Assembly (NCBI RefSeq): GCF_014698115.1
Contig: NZ_JACJSJ010000010.1
Span: 62,001-126,000, forward strand
DNA length: 64,000 bases
Direction: 5' to 3'
Origin: Nostoc sp. FACHB-973
GTDB lineage: Bacteria; Cyanobacteriota; Cyanobacteriia; Cyanobacteriales; Nostocaceae
This document shows, one piece after another, positions 8,709 through 15,572 of the stretch (the first letter of the stretch is position 1; the number at the start of each line of letters is the position of its first letter). The notes beneath the pieces were generated by a model. The model saw only the letters and a list, made by a program, of their open reading frames with translations. It made no database searches and was not told the origin of the DNA. The position numbers and the translations under genes were made by a program.

Positions 8709-9065
8709 TCATTGATCCTTGCGAAGTTTCTCGTAAGCAGCTTTGATGACGGCTTCCATTGCAGATGCAGCTTCTGGCGTTAAATGGGGGTCTGCACGCA
8801 AATATGCTGTAATTTTAGCAAGTGGTTCGGATTCGGTTGGAGTATCCTGTTCGCGCTTGATGAAGGAGTCTGCGTTCAGCCCAGACCATGCTAACAGAGC
8901 TGCCATACTGTCTACATCTGGTCGTCTACCTTGCGCGATCCGAGTCAAAGTGGACGCACTAACGCCAGATTTTTCGGCAACTTGTTTCCAAGTCAAACGC
9001 TTAGACAGCCTCTGACTGTCCAATGCTGCGTAAAAGGCTTCAACATCAAACTGTCCTTTTGCCAT
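8709..9065 (-). CDS. XRE-family helix-turn-helix regulator
   Basis: The 118-residue protein starts with an HTH_3-like domain: LTWKQVAEKSGVSASTLTRI at 24-43, followed by the helix after GRRPDVDS. The C-terminal half (DPHLTPEAASAMEAVIKAAYEKL) is helical and fits a dimerisation or peptidase-interaction segment. The start codon is well supported by GGAGG five bases upstream. The gene is followed by the ImmA/IrrE peptidase and faces the ubiquitin-like operon across a 99-bp gap with inverted repeats. A repressor of that operon and of itself is the natural reading; no direct evidence of binding is available. Confidence 0.85.
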   Translation of the reverse strand: MAKGQFDVEAFYAALDSQRLSKRLTWKQVAEKSGVSASTLTRIAQGRRPDVDSMAALLAWSGLNADSFIKREQDTPTESEPLAKITAYLRADPHLTPEAASAMEAVIKAAYEKLRKDQ

Positions 9066-9075
9066 TTTACCTCCA

Positions 9076-9138
9076 ATTTCACTCTTGCAATTTTACATCA
9101 GGTGTGCAATATAATGGATAAAATTTCATAAGTGAAAT
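9076..9138 (+). promoter_or_regulatory. Promoter and candidate operator of the ubiquitin-like operon
   Basis: TATAAT at 9110-9115 is a perfect -10 box, preceded after 19 bp by TTGCAA (9085-9090). Directly at the expected transcription start lies the palindrome ATTTCA-TAAG-TGAAAT (9123-9138). A half site, ATTTCAC, recurs at 9076-9082, and TTGCA/TGCAA pairs flank the spacer. The arrangement suits control by the divergent XRE protein. Confidence 0.5.
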
Positions 9139-9164
9139 CAAAAGTCAAATTTGCAACTAAAACT

Positions 9165-9689
9165 ATGACTAACAATACAGTGGTTGAGGAAATTGAACTG
9201 GAAGCGTGGGTCAAGCAGCACGGAGCTGTACAACCACCGCTTGCAAAACACTACTTGGTGCGGATTGATGACCGAAGTTACAAAGTAGACGACCCCGTGA
9301 TTACAGGAGGGCAGCTGCTTGATAAAGCAAGCAAGAGACCCGTGGATGAGTACCTCATCTTCCAAGTGCTACATAACGGTCAGTTGGAAGAAATCCGCCT
9401 TGATGAAACGATTGAACTCAGAAAGCCCGGTATCGAGCGATTCATTACTTGGCGTAGCGATCGCTCTTTCCGTTTTGTTATCGACGGTCGGCGATTTGAG
9501 TGGGGCGCGCCAATTATCACAGGGTTAAAGCTGAAGGAACTTGCAGGTGTTGACCCTAAATCCTATGGAGTGTGGCTGGAAGTACGCGGTGCAGAAGACC
9601 GCCCAATTGCTGATAACGAATCTGTCGATTTACAAGCACCAGGAGTCGAGCGATTCTTCACTGGTAAAAAGACTACAACGGAGGGTTAA
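9165..9689 (+). CDS. Multiubiquitin-type double ubiquitin-like protein
   Basis: About 174 residues from ATG 9165; a GTG at 9132 would add eleven. Two ubiquitin-like units follow each other. The first runs from YLVRIDDRSYKVDD to PGIERFITW, the second from FRFVIDGRRFEWG to PGVERFFTG. Both contain an ITG..L segment, and the repeat matches the bacterial multiubiquitin domain. The C-terminus is TTTEG with a single terminal Gly, so the last residue could be used directly for conjugation without trimming. It is the first gene of a four-gene unit with E2-like, JAB-E1 and DUF6527-like genes, as known for bacterial ubiquitin-like pathways. The target is unknown. Confidence 0.85.
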   Translation: MTNNTVVEEIELEAWVKQHGAVQPPLAKHYLVRIDDRSYKVDDPVITGGQLLDKASKRPVDEYLIFQVLHNGQLEEIRLDETIELRKPGIERFITWRSDRSFRFVIDGRRFEWGAPIITGLKLKELAGVDPKSYGVWLEVRGAEDRPIADNESVDLQAPGVERFFTGKKTTTEG

Positions 9690-9692
9690 GTA

Positions 9693-10073
9693 ATGAGCTT
9701 TTTACCCTCAAATGATCGCCAATACCTGGAAAACAGGGGTTTACCTTTTGAAGAAGTGGTAGATGCCAGTCAAAAGGGTGTCATTTTACGGGAATTTCAG
9801 TTACCACCTGGTCGTTTTGATACCGAACAGGCAGATATCCTAATTCTCTTGCCGAGCGGATATCCGGATGCACCCCCCGATATGTTTTACCTGCTGCCGT
9901 GGGTAAAGTTAGTACAAGGTGCAAAATATCCAAAAGCAGCTGACCAAGCACACCAATTTAATAGTCAGAAATGGCAACGATGGTCGAGACATAACAATGA
10001 GTGGCGACCTGGTACAGATGGCATATGGACAATGCTCAAACGGATTGAAAATGCTTTGGAGGTGGCTGCTTGA
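9693..10073 (+). CDS. E2-like protein (Prok-E2_E type) without cysteine
   Basis: The 126-residue protein has the pattern of the prokaryotic E2 family E: ILLPSGYPDAPPDMFY matches the E2 segment around the PxxPP turn, and a Trp/His-rich block, WQRWSRHNNEWRPG, follows. The translation contains no cysteine at all, so a classical E2 thioester cannot form. Candidate nucleophiles are Ser and His residues of the C-terminal block, or the protein may be non-catalytic. GGAGGG precedes ATG 9693, only three bases after the stop of the ubiquitin-like gene. The next gene overlaps its stop codon, so the four genes are translated as one unit. Confidence 0.8.
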   Translation: MSFLPSNDRQYLENRGLPFEEVVDASQKGVILREFQLPPGRFDTEQADILILLPSGYPDAPPDMFYLLPWVKLVQGAKYPKAADQAHQFNSQKWQRWSRHNNEWRPGTDGIWTMLKRIENALEVAA

Positions 10074-11497
10074 TTTCTGCAAGCTTGACATTGCAAGAGC
10101 AACACTTAAATTCCCTGCGGGAATTGCTATTAACCACAGATGGGAAAGAGCGAGCAGCCTATGTCCTGTGTGGAAAGGCCGTTATAAATACCGACCCTTG
10201 GGATGGACAGCCGCACCAAAAATTCATTTCATATGAAGTAATACCAGTGCCAGAGGATGAAATTGTTTCCTTCTCTGTCAAACACATTACCTGGAAAACA
10301 GATTCTTTTGTTCGGGCATTGCAAGTGGCACAAGCAAAGAACCTGACGGTAGCCGTTTTCCACAGCCACCCAGAAGGTTTGGGAGAATTTTCTATTCAGG
10401 ATGATACTAACGAAGCAGACTTAATTCAACTGGCACAAAACCGCAACGGCTCAGGTACACAGATTTTGAGTGTGATTTTAACACCAGATGGAAATTTGAT
10501 TGGTCGCATCTGGGTTAGTTCGCAGGAAGTTCTTGCCTTGCGGATGATTCGTGTTATTGGGGAGAAAATCCGTTTGCATTATCCAAACCGGGGACTGGGG
10601 ATTTCTCCTCCAGCATTCCAGCGACAGGCTTTAGCTTTTGGGAAGGCCCTCAATCAAGACTTATCCATGTTGCGTGTTGGGGTTGTTGGTTGCGGCGGTA
10701 CAGGAAGTGCGATCGCCATGTTGCTGCCAAAGATGGGTTTTCGCAACATTGCACTTTTTGATAAAGACATTGTTGAGGACACAAATTTAAATCGACTACA
10801 TGGTGCGCGTCAGTCAGATGCTGATGCTATAAATCCCAAAGTTGAAGTTGTTGCCAAGTCACTTGTGGAACTTGGACTTGGTGTTCAAGTAAGAACATAT
10901 CAAGCCTGGATTGGGGAAGCTGACTGCCGAGATCCCCTAAAAGCGTGCGACGTAATTTTTTGTTGCACTGATGACCACACGGGTCGCCTAATGCTGAATC
11001 GGTTTGCCTACTACTATGCAATACCTGTGTTTGATATGGGTTTAGCAATTGAGGTTTCTCAAGAGGAAACGCCCAATTTTCAGGCTTTAGATGGTCGGGT
11101 CACGGTGCTTGCACCTGCGCCAGGACATACCTGTCTATTGTGTCGTGAAGTTATAAATCCTGTTGCTGCACGGGATGAAGCGTTAAAACGTAGTAATCCT
11201 GATGAGTACGAACGCCGCAAGGCAGAAGCCTACGTTATTGGAGAAGGAAACCCCAGCCCTGCCGTTGTTTTATTTACAACAGAGGTTGCAATTATGGCAA
11301 TACAGGAACTTGTTCACCGCCTTCAGGGTTTCCGTGGTGAGGATGGTGCAGCAGCTCACAGGGTTCGTAAATTCCATCTGACGACTGACCGTAAACCAGC
11401 AGCAATCCCTAATCCCAATTGCCCAGTTTGCGGGACAGTCGGTATCCAGTGGTGGGGCAGAGGGGATGTTGTGCCTTTTCTCAATCTGGTGGAGTAA
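10070..11497 (+). CDS. JAB deubiquitinase-like / ThiF-type E1 fusion protein
   Basis: The 475 residues carry two domains. The N-terminal JAB/MPN metallopeptidase shows HSHP at 98-101 and the distal Ser108 and Asp111 (FSIQDD), the full JAMM set. The C-terminal E1-like adenylyltransferase shows VGCGGTGSA (206-214), NLNR (239-242) and a D-containing DKDIVEDTN loop. CLLC (355-358) with a late CPVCG looks like a zinc site; one of these cysteines could alternatively be the E1 nucleophile. The start is a TTG at 10070 overlapping the E2 stop, with GGAGG five to eight bases before it. The protein should adenylate the ubiquitin-like partner and also process or remove it. Confidence 0.88.
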   Translation: MISASLTLQEQHLNSLRELLLTTDGKERAAYVLCGKAVINTDPWDGQPHQKFISYEVIPVPEDEIVSFSVKHITWKTDSFVRALQVAQAKNLTVAVFHSHPEGLGEFSIQDDTNEADLIQLAQNRNGSGTQILSVILTPDGNLIGRIWVSSQEVLALRMIRVIGEKIRLHYPNRGLGISPPAFQRQALAFGKALNQDLSMLRVGVVGCGGTGSAIAMLLPKMGFRNIALFDKDIVEDTNLNRLHGARQSDADAINPKVEVVAKSLVELGLGVQVRTYQAWIGEADCRDPLKACDVIFCCTDDHTGRLMLNRFAYYYAIPVFDMGLAIEVSQEETPNFQALDGRVTVLAPAPGHTCLLCREVINPVAARDEALKRSNPDEYERRKAEAYVIGEGNPSPAVVLFTTEVAIMAIQELVHRLQGFRGEDGAAAHRVRKFHLTTDRKPAAIPNPNCPVCGTVGIQWWGRGDVVPFLNLVE

Positions 11498-11500
11498 AGG

Positions 11501-11860
11501 ATGTTTTTTCGTGGTGTAATCAGACAACTATTAATCTGGCTGCGTTTTATTCGTCAGCCAGACTTATCAGCACGGATAGTTCCAACACATCCTGCACCTG
11601 AGAATATAAAACCAGGGGAAATTTTAGTTGTTGGTGATGCTGAATATCAAAAATGGGCTTGTTTTCGTTGTCCTGGAGGATGTGGGGAAAGTATTTTGCT
11701 GTCCTTAAATCAAAAGCAGCATCCTTGCTGGGCGATCGCCATTGATTCGCTGGGGCGACCAACACTTAATCCTTCTGTTAGGCAGCTTAACGAATGCCAC
11801 TGCCACTTTTGGGTACGTCAGGGAATTGTTGAATGGTGTGCTGATTCGGGGCAGGAATGA
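11501..11860 (+). CDS. DUF6527-like Cys/His-rich protein of the ubiquitin-like operon
   Basis: The 119 residues include CFRCPGGCGESILLSL and CHCHFWVRQGIVEW, the Cys/His-rich pattern I associate with DUF6527, a small family repeatedly found beside bacterial ubiquitin-like genes. The cysteines probably bind zinc. The ATG at 11501 is four bases after the E1 stop and has GGAG upstream, so it closes the operon. Its biochemical role is unknown; a substrate or adaptor function is guesswork. Confidence 0.7.
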   Translation: MFFRGVIRQLLIWLRFIRQPDLSARIVPTHPAPENIKPGEILVVGDAEYQKWACFRCPGGCGESILLSLNQKQHPCWAIAIDSLGRPTLNPSVRQLNECHCHFWVRQGIVEWCADSGQE

Positions 11861-12090
11861 ACTATACAGTTTTGTGTAGTAGTAAAGTCCACTCCCTACT
11901 TACGTTTGAAGTGTAGAGATATACCAATTGTATGAAATATTTGCTGAGTAACAACTCTGTGACGAAGTGCAGATAAATTATGAGGAAAGCGATCGCTCCT
12001 CTAGCTTTGAGTTAATCACCAGACTAAACGAGAAACCGTAAAATTACTACTAACTTTAGTTCGGTTTTTACTACAAGTACAATTGTTCTT

Positions 12091-12110
12091 TTTAATCAAA
12101 TATGATTAAA
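12091..12110. promoter_or_regulatory. Perfect inverted repeat in the gap before the CBASS operon
   Basis: TTTAATCA-AATA-TGATTAAA has 8-bp perfect arms and lies 210 bp before the CD-NTase start. It may be an operator or a weak hairpin. The rest of the gap 11861-12320 is AT-rich, contains one HIP1 site, and shows no ORF or convincing promoter. Confidence 0.3.
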
Positions 12111-12320
12111 ATACAATGTAATAAAGTGCTACACAATAATCTATTGTAAGTCAATATCGGCTAAATTCAGATGAATTTGGTTACGAACTATAGGTAATAC
12201 CAGTAAGTTTTTTCTGGAAGATAGATTTTAATTCAGATATTGATGATGGTGACATATGAAAAGAAATTACCATAGCACTGCGCTATGAATAGCCCAATTC
12301 AGTAAAGGTAAAAAATATAG

Positions 12321-13409
12321 ATGTTTCCTCTGATTACACACTTTGAAGAACTGCTCAAGAACATTCAACCTCCTCAAGAACGCCTTGATGCAGCACGCGA
12401 TTTGCCACCTGTAGTGCGTGAATACATCGCCAAAAGTAAAGATTTTCCTACTGTCTATCCTCACTCTCGACTTGCAGGCTCTTACGCTCAGGACATGACA
12501 TCAGGGGATGTTAAAGACGTAGATACCTTAATACGCGTCTCTGGAGATCCAAAGGCAAATAAGCCAGAAGCTAAACGATTAATTCAAGACATGAAAAAGT
12601 TGCTTGATGGTTTGCCAAAAGCTTTGGGCTTTGACGGATATGCAGAAGCAGAAATAGAGGTAGAGCGGGCACGTCGTTCTGTCCATGTCTACTTCAAAGG
12701 CAAAGACTTCCATCTAGACTTTGTTCCTTGCATTGCGCCAGATGGATTCGAGGGTGTGCTTTATGTCCCAGATCGAGGATTCAATAAGTGGATTGCATCG
12801 CACCCCATTGGGTATATTAACTTACTGAATGAACTACAAAATAAACACGATCGCAAAGTTAAACCACTTGGCAAGCTTCTGAAGCACTTTCGTGACTGCC
12901 AAATGAAAAGCCGCAAACCCAAGAGTTACTGGCTTGGTGCTCTGCTGGTTTATCACATCCAACAGAACACTTTAGATATGACACAGCCATTGGCAGTCCT
13001 ATTTTACGAGCTTTTGAATGCTATTTACCGCCAATACGATCACCTGCTACATACCAGCAATGTTGCAACCCCAAACCTCCCCGACCCGATTCTTGGTCAT
13101 AACATCTCTTGGAACTGGAGCCGCACCCACTTTGAAACTTTTATGAGACGGATTAATGAGGGACGGAATTGGGCAGCTAAAGCTTTAGAGACTAACGATC
13201 AGGAGAAGGCGATTAAATATTGGCAAAAAATTTTTGGAGAAGAATATTTTCCATCAGAGGTGGAAACTGCTGCATCCAAATTAGCTAAAGCGGGTTTACC
13301 TGGTAAATCTTACGTCAGCTCTACTGGTTTGATTCTACCCAGCCAACCTGCTTCTGGTTTATACACTTCAACCATTGCAACTAAGTTTCATGGGATTGAC
13401 CAAGGCTGA
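12321..13409 (+). CDS. CD-NTase (CBASS cyclic oligonucleotide synthase)
   Basis: The 362-residue protein has the polymerase-beta nucleotidyltransferase signature. LAGSYAQDMTSGDVKDVDTL gives the GS motif (53-54) with metal-binding Asp66 and Asp68, and HLDFVP supplies the third Asp (133). Size and motif spacing fit the CD-NTase superfamily. On phage sensing, such enzymes make cyclic di- or trinucleotides that switch on an effector. The product cannot be read from sequence. The downstream effector carries a SAVED domain, which recognises cyclic oligonucleotides, often trinucleotides. It overlaps the E2 gene by 20 bp. No good Shine-Dalgarno sequence is visible. Confidence 0.87.
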   Translation: MFPLITHFEELLKNIQPPQERLDAARDLPPVVREYIAKSKDFPTVYPHSRLAGSYAQDMTSGDVKDVDTLIRVSGDPKANKPEAKRLIQDMKKLLDGLPKALGFDGYAEAEIEVERARRSVHVYFKGKDFHLDFVPCIAPDGFEGVLYVPDRGFNKWIASHPIGYINLLNELQNKHDRKVKPLGKLLKHFRDCQMKSRKPKSYWLGALLVYHIQQNTLDMTQPLAVLFYELLNAIYRQYDHLLHTSNVATPNLPDPILGHNISWNWSRTHFETFMRRINEGRNWAAKALETNDQEKAIKYWQKIFGEEYFPSEVETAASKLAKAGLPGKSYVSSTGLILPSQPASGLYTSTIATKFHGIDQG

Positions 13410-13884
13410 ATATTCTCAACTGCGACCTACTATCAACCTGGGGCTACAAAACCTGCACATACTGCACAGATTCCCTGGGTTCGTTTACAGGCGAGAGCGC
13501 GGGGTAGCCGTATGGCGAGGAACACTTCAACCCCGTCAGTTATCGCCAAAATACCGAGTAGCAATCCGCTACAAACTCAGTTCTTACCCAACCGTTAATG
13601 TCATATCTCCGACTTTAGCACCACGACCTCCCCATGTTTGGAAAGACGGAACTTTATGCCTCTACTACCCCAAAGAAAAACCGTGGCAGAAAGATATGCT
13701 GCTTGCAAAGACTATCATTCCGTGGACTGCATTATGGTTATATTACTATGAATTGTGGCTAGATACAGGAAAATGGCTTGGCCCATCTTCACACGCCTCA
13801 GATTCAAAACTCCAAAGTTGGAGTTCCAATCCCGTTGAAGGGTACTCTATTGTAGAAAAACCGATTGAGCAGCAAACTGCATGA
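13390..13884 (+). CDS. E2-like protein of type II-short CBASS
   Basis: About 164 residues from ATG 13390; a TTG at 13375 in frame would add five. The E2 core is visible: beta strands around YRVAIRY, the PxxP-like APRPPHVW, and then GTLCLYYP with the candidate catalytic Cys90. A His (82) lies eight residues before it. An E2 without a fused E1 or a separate JAB protease defines the short form of type II CBASS, in which the E2 is thought to modify or prime the CD-NTase. It overlaps its neighbours on both sides. Notably, a complete E1-JAB gene lies 2 kb upstream in the ubiquitin-like operon. Confidence 0.8.
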   Translation: MGLTKAEYSQLRPTINLGLQNLHILHRFPGFVYRRERGVAVWRGTLQPRQLSPKYRVAIRYKLSSYPTVNVISPTLAPRPPHVWKDGTLCLYYPKEKPWQKDMLLAKTIIPWTALWLYYYELWLDTGKWLGPSSHASDSKLQSWSSNPVEGYSIVEKPIEQQTA

Positions 13885-15335
13885 CAGAGAGCGAACATTT
13901 GACTCCCTCACTTCTAGAACCACAGTCTCGTGGTGGTGATATTGCTGAAGGTGGCTTTTCCTTTCAGGAGCAAGTCATGCTTGCTCGCATCCCTGCTTGG
14001 CTAGCACAAGATGGCTTCACAGCTATGATCCGAGAAGGGATTGGAGATGTAGAGGCAAAGTTTTTTGTTCCTGGTCGTGGGTTTGCGATAGAGTTTCTTG
14101 AAGTTAAAGACCATACACTCCAACCATCCAAGTTTTTAAATGAAATTCAACGGTTCCGAGAAGTAGATGCTGGTAGTCCAAACACCTATCAGCAGTTTAT
14201 ACTTGTAGCAGCAGGAGTTTCCAGAGACTTAGAGCCTTTGGTAAATGGGTTACGCCGCGTTCGTAATCCTCAAGATTTTTATGAAGAAAACTCTACAGTC
14301 CAAGAAAATTCTTTCAAAGAGTATACCCGCCTAGTCAAAAAAATTGGCGGCACTGAACAAGATGCCTTTTTCATTTTTGAAAGGGTGATAGTGGAGGCAG
14401 ATTGGAACACTGCAAAATCTCATGGCGAAGCTCTTTTTAAGCAGTCTTTGGCTGAGAATTTGAGTGAATATGAAGACTTATCTTTTAAAACTTTTGATAA
14501 TATTTATAATCACTTAGGCACATTTATACGACAGCGCAAGAATCAAATTATTACCCGCAAAGATTTAGAGACAAAACTGCGAGAAAAAATTCCTCTCAGT
14601 CAACTTCCTGCCCTTCGTCCCATCTTGATTTACACAGCCATTGCCTCTGAAAATAACCCAGAGCATCATGGATTGTATTTCGATTGGGCATCTTTTTCTG
14701 GTGGTGAAACTCGTGCAATTGCCCCATCCCAACAGTGGAATCACTTACTGATTGAACTACAGAATACTCGAAGCTGGATTGAAAAGTATAGAAATACTAA
14801 GCGAATCAGGCTTGCTGGCAATCGTCGTCTGGCAGCATGTTTTGCAATAGGATCTGTCTTCTCAGTTGTTAGGGGCTACGCCATCGAAATGGAATATCGT
14901 GGAGAGGTATGGGCAACAGATGCTCATCCCACTCAAGAAACCCCCGTTTATCCTTTAGCTCATCAGATTATAGGTAAAACAGGAACCCGCTTGGTTGTTA
15001 GCATAGGCATTATTCGAGATATTATTCCTGAAGTGGAAGTCAATCTGGAGAAGTATGGACTCACAGGTGAGCCACAGCTTCACATTAGAGGAGAGCAGCC
15101 TATTACTTCCCCACAACATGCCAACAATGCTGTTGGAAGCATTAAAAAATTAATTGTCAATACCTTAGTGTCCCTAGGTAGTAAAGAAATTCATTTATTT
15201 TTTGCTGGGCCTGCTCATCTTGCTCTGTTTCTAGGACATCGCTTGGATGCTACAGCACCAATTACTTGCTATGCATGGGTATCTAATGGTCAATACTCTA
15301 AAACATTCCAACTCTTCTCAGGAATTTGCAGCTAA
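13881..15335 (+). CDS. Nuclease-SAVED CBASS effector (Cap4-like)
   Basis: The 484-residue protein starts with a DUF4297-like nuclease region: GGFSFQEQ, then Asp56 in GIGDVEAKF and EFLEVKDH with Glu74 and Lys76, a PD-(D/E)xK pattern. The C-terminal ~150 residues resemble a SAVED domain, with the hallmark end FFAGPAHLALFLGHRL followed by a strand ITCYAWVS. The family binds the cyclic oligonucleotide through SAVED and then cuts double-stranded DNA without sequence preference. ATGA overlap with the E2 gene shows it belongs to the operon. The middle region is helical and unassigned. The pattern is convincing but the metal ligands are my reading. Confidence 0.8.
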   Translation: MTESEHLTPSLLEPQSRGGDIAEGGFSFQEQVMLARIPAWLAQDGFTAMIREGIGDVEAKFFVPGRGFAIEFLEVKDHTLQPSKFLNEIQRFREVDAGSPNTYQQFILVAAGVSRDLEPLVNGLRRVRNPQDFYEENSTVQENSFKEYTRLVKKIGGTEQDAFFIFERVIVEADWNTAKSHGEALFKQSLAENLSEYEDLSFKTFDNIYNHLGTFIRQRKNQIITRKDLETKLREKIPLSQLPALRPILIYTAIASENNPEHHGLYFDWASFSGGETRAIAPSQQWNHLLIELQNTRSWIEKYRNTKRIRLAGNRRLAACFAIGSVFSVVRGYAIEMEYRGEVWATDAHPTQETPVYPLAHQIIGKTGTRLVVSIGIIRDIIPEVEVNLEKYGLTGEPQLHIRGEQPITSPQHANNAVGSIKKLIVNTLVSLGSKEIHLFFAGPAHLALFLGHRLDATAPITCYAWVSNGQYSKTFQLFSGICS

Positions 15336-15416
15336 ATTTGCCGAAGCCGGGGCGAACGCATCTAAATATTGATGGGCAGAACCAACAAAGAGTGGTGGAG
15401 ACATAACCGTAAGCTA

Positions 15417-15444
15417 CTGGAAACAATTATCATAAAGATACCGG
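15417..15444 (+). repeat. Left copy of a 28-bp direct repeat
   Basis: The 28 bases from CTGGAAACAA to GATACCGG recur in the same orientation at 48377-48404 with one difference (T to C). Weaker similarity continues on both sides. The other copy ends 52 bp before the tyrosine recombinase gene, so this may be an attachment-type site. It could also be a shared gene tail, since both copies can be read as ...WKQLS followed by a stop. Confidence 0.5.
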
Positions 15445-15453
15445 ACATCCCAG

Positions 15454-15572
15454 TTACCACTGAGTGCGATTCTTAACATAAATCTACGTCGTCGTTTTCA
15501 TAATTTACCGATAATGCCCAGCCTTTTCGGGAACCTTTTCACTGAGCAGGATTTTGCGCTATGTGTCAGTAA
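15454..15572 (+). pseudogene. C-terminal relic of a TPR-CHAT gene
   Basis: The DNA just before the first intact CHAT gene encodes the tail of a vanished paralogue. One frame reads LPLSAILNINLRRRFHNLP. After a one-base deletion near 15510, the next frame reads DNAQPFREPFH-stop-AGFCA. Intact paralogues in this window end with the same LRRRLH..., PFRSPFHWAGFCAVGQ pattern. The Trp codon TGG has become TGA. The relic's final TAA overlaps the ATG of the following gene, exactly as between neighbouring intact array members. Confidence 0.7.

Noticed and set aside
8092..9065. XRE and ImmA/IrrE pair as a plain toxin-antitoxin module
   Set aside because: The peptidase has the intact HELSH motif and no toxin fold, and the divergent operon gives a better regulatory explanation.
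15554..15571. TTG start adding six residues to array member 1
   Set aside because: The added codons belong to the preceding CHAT relic in another frame; the family start MDEERQ matches paralogues at ATG 15572.
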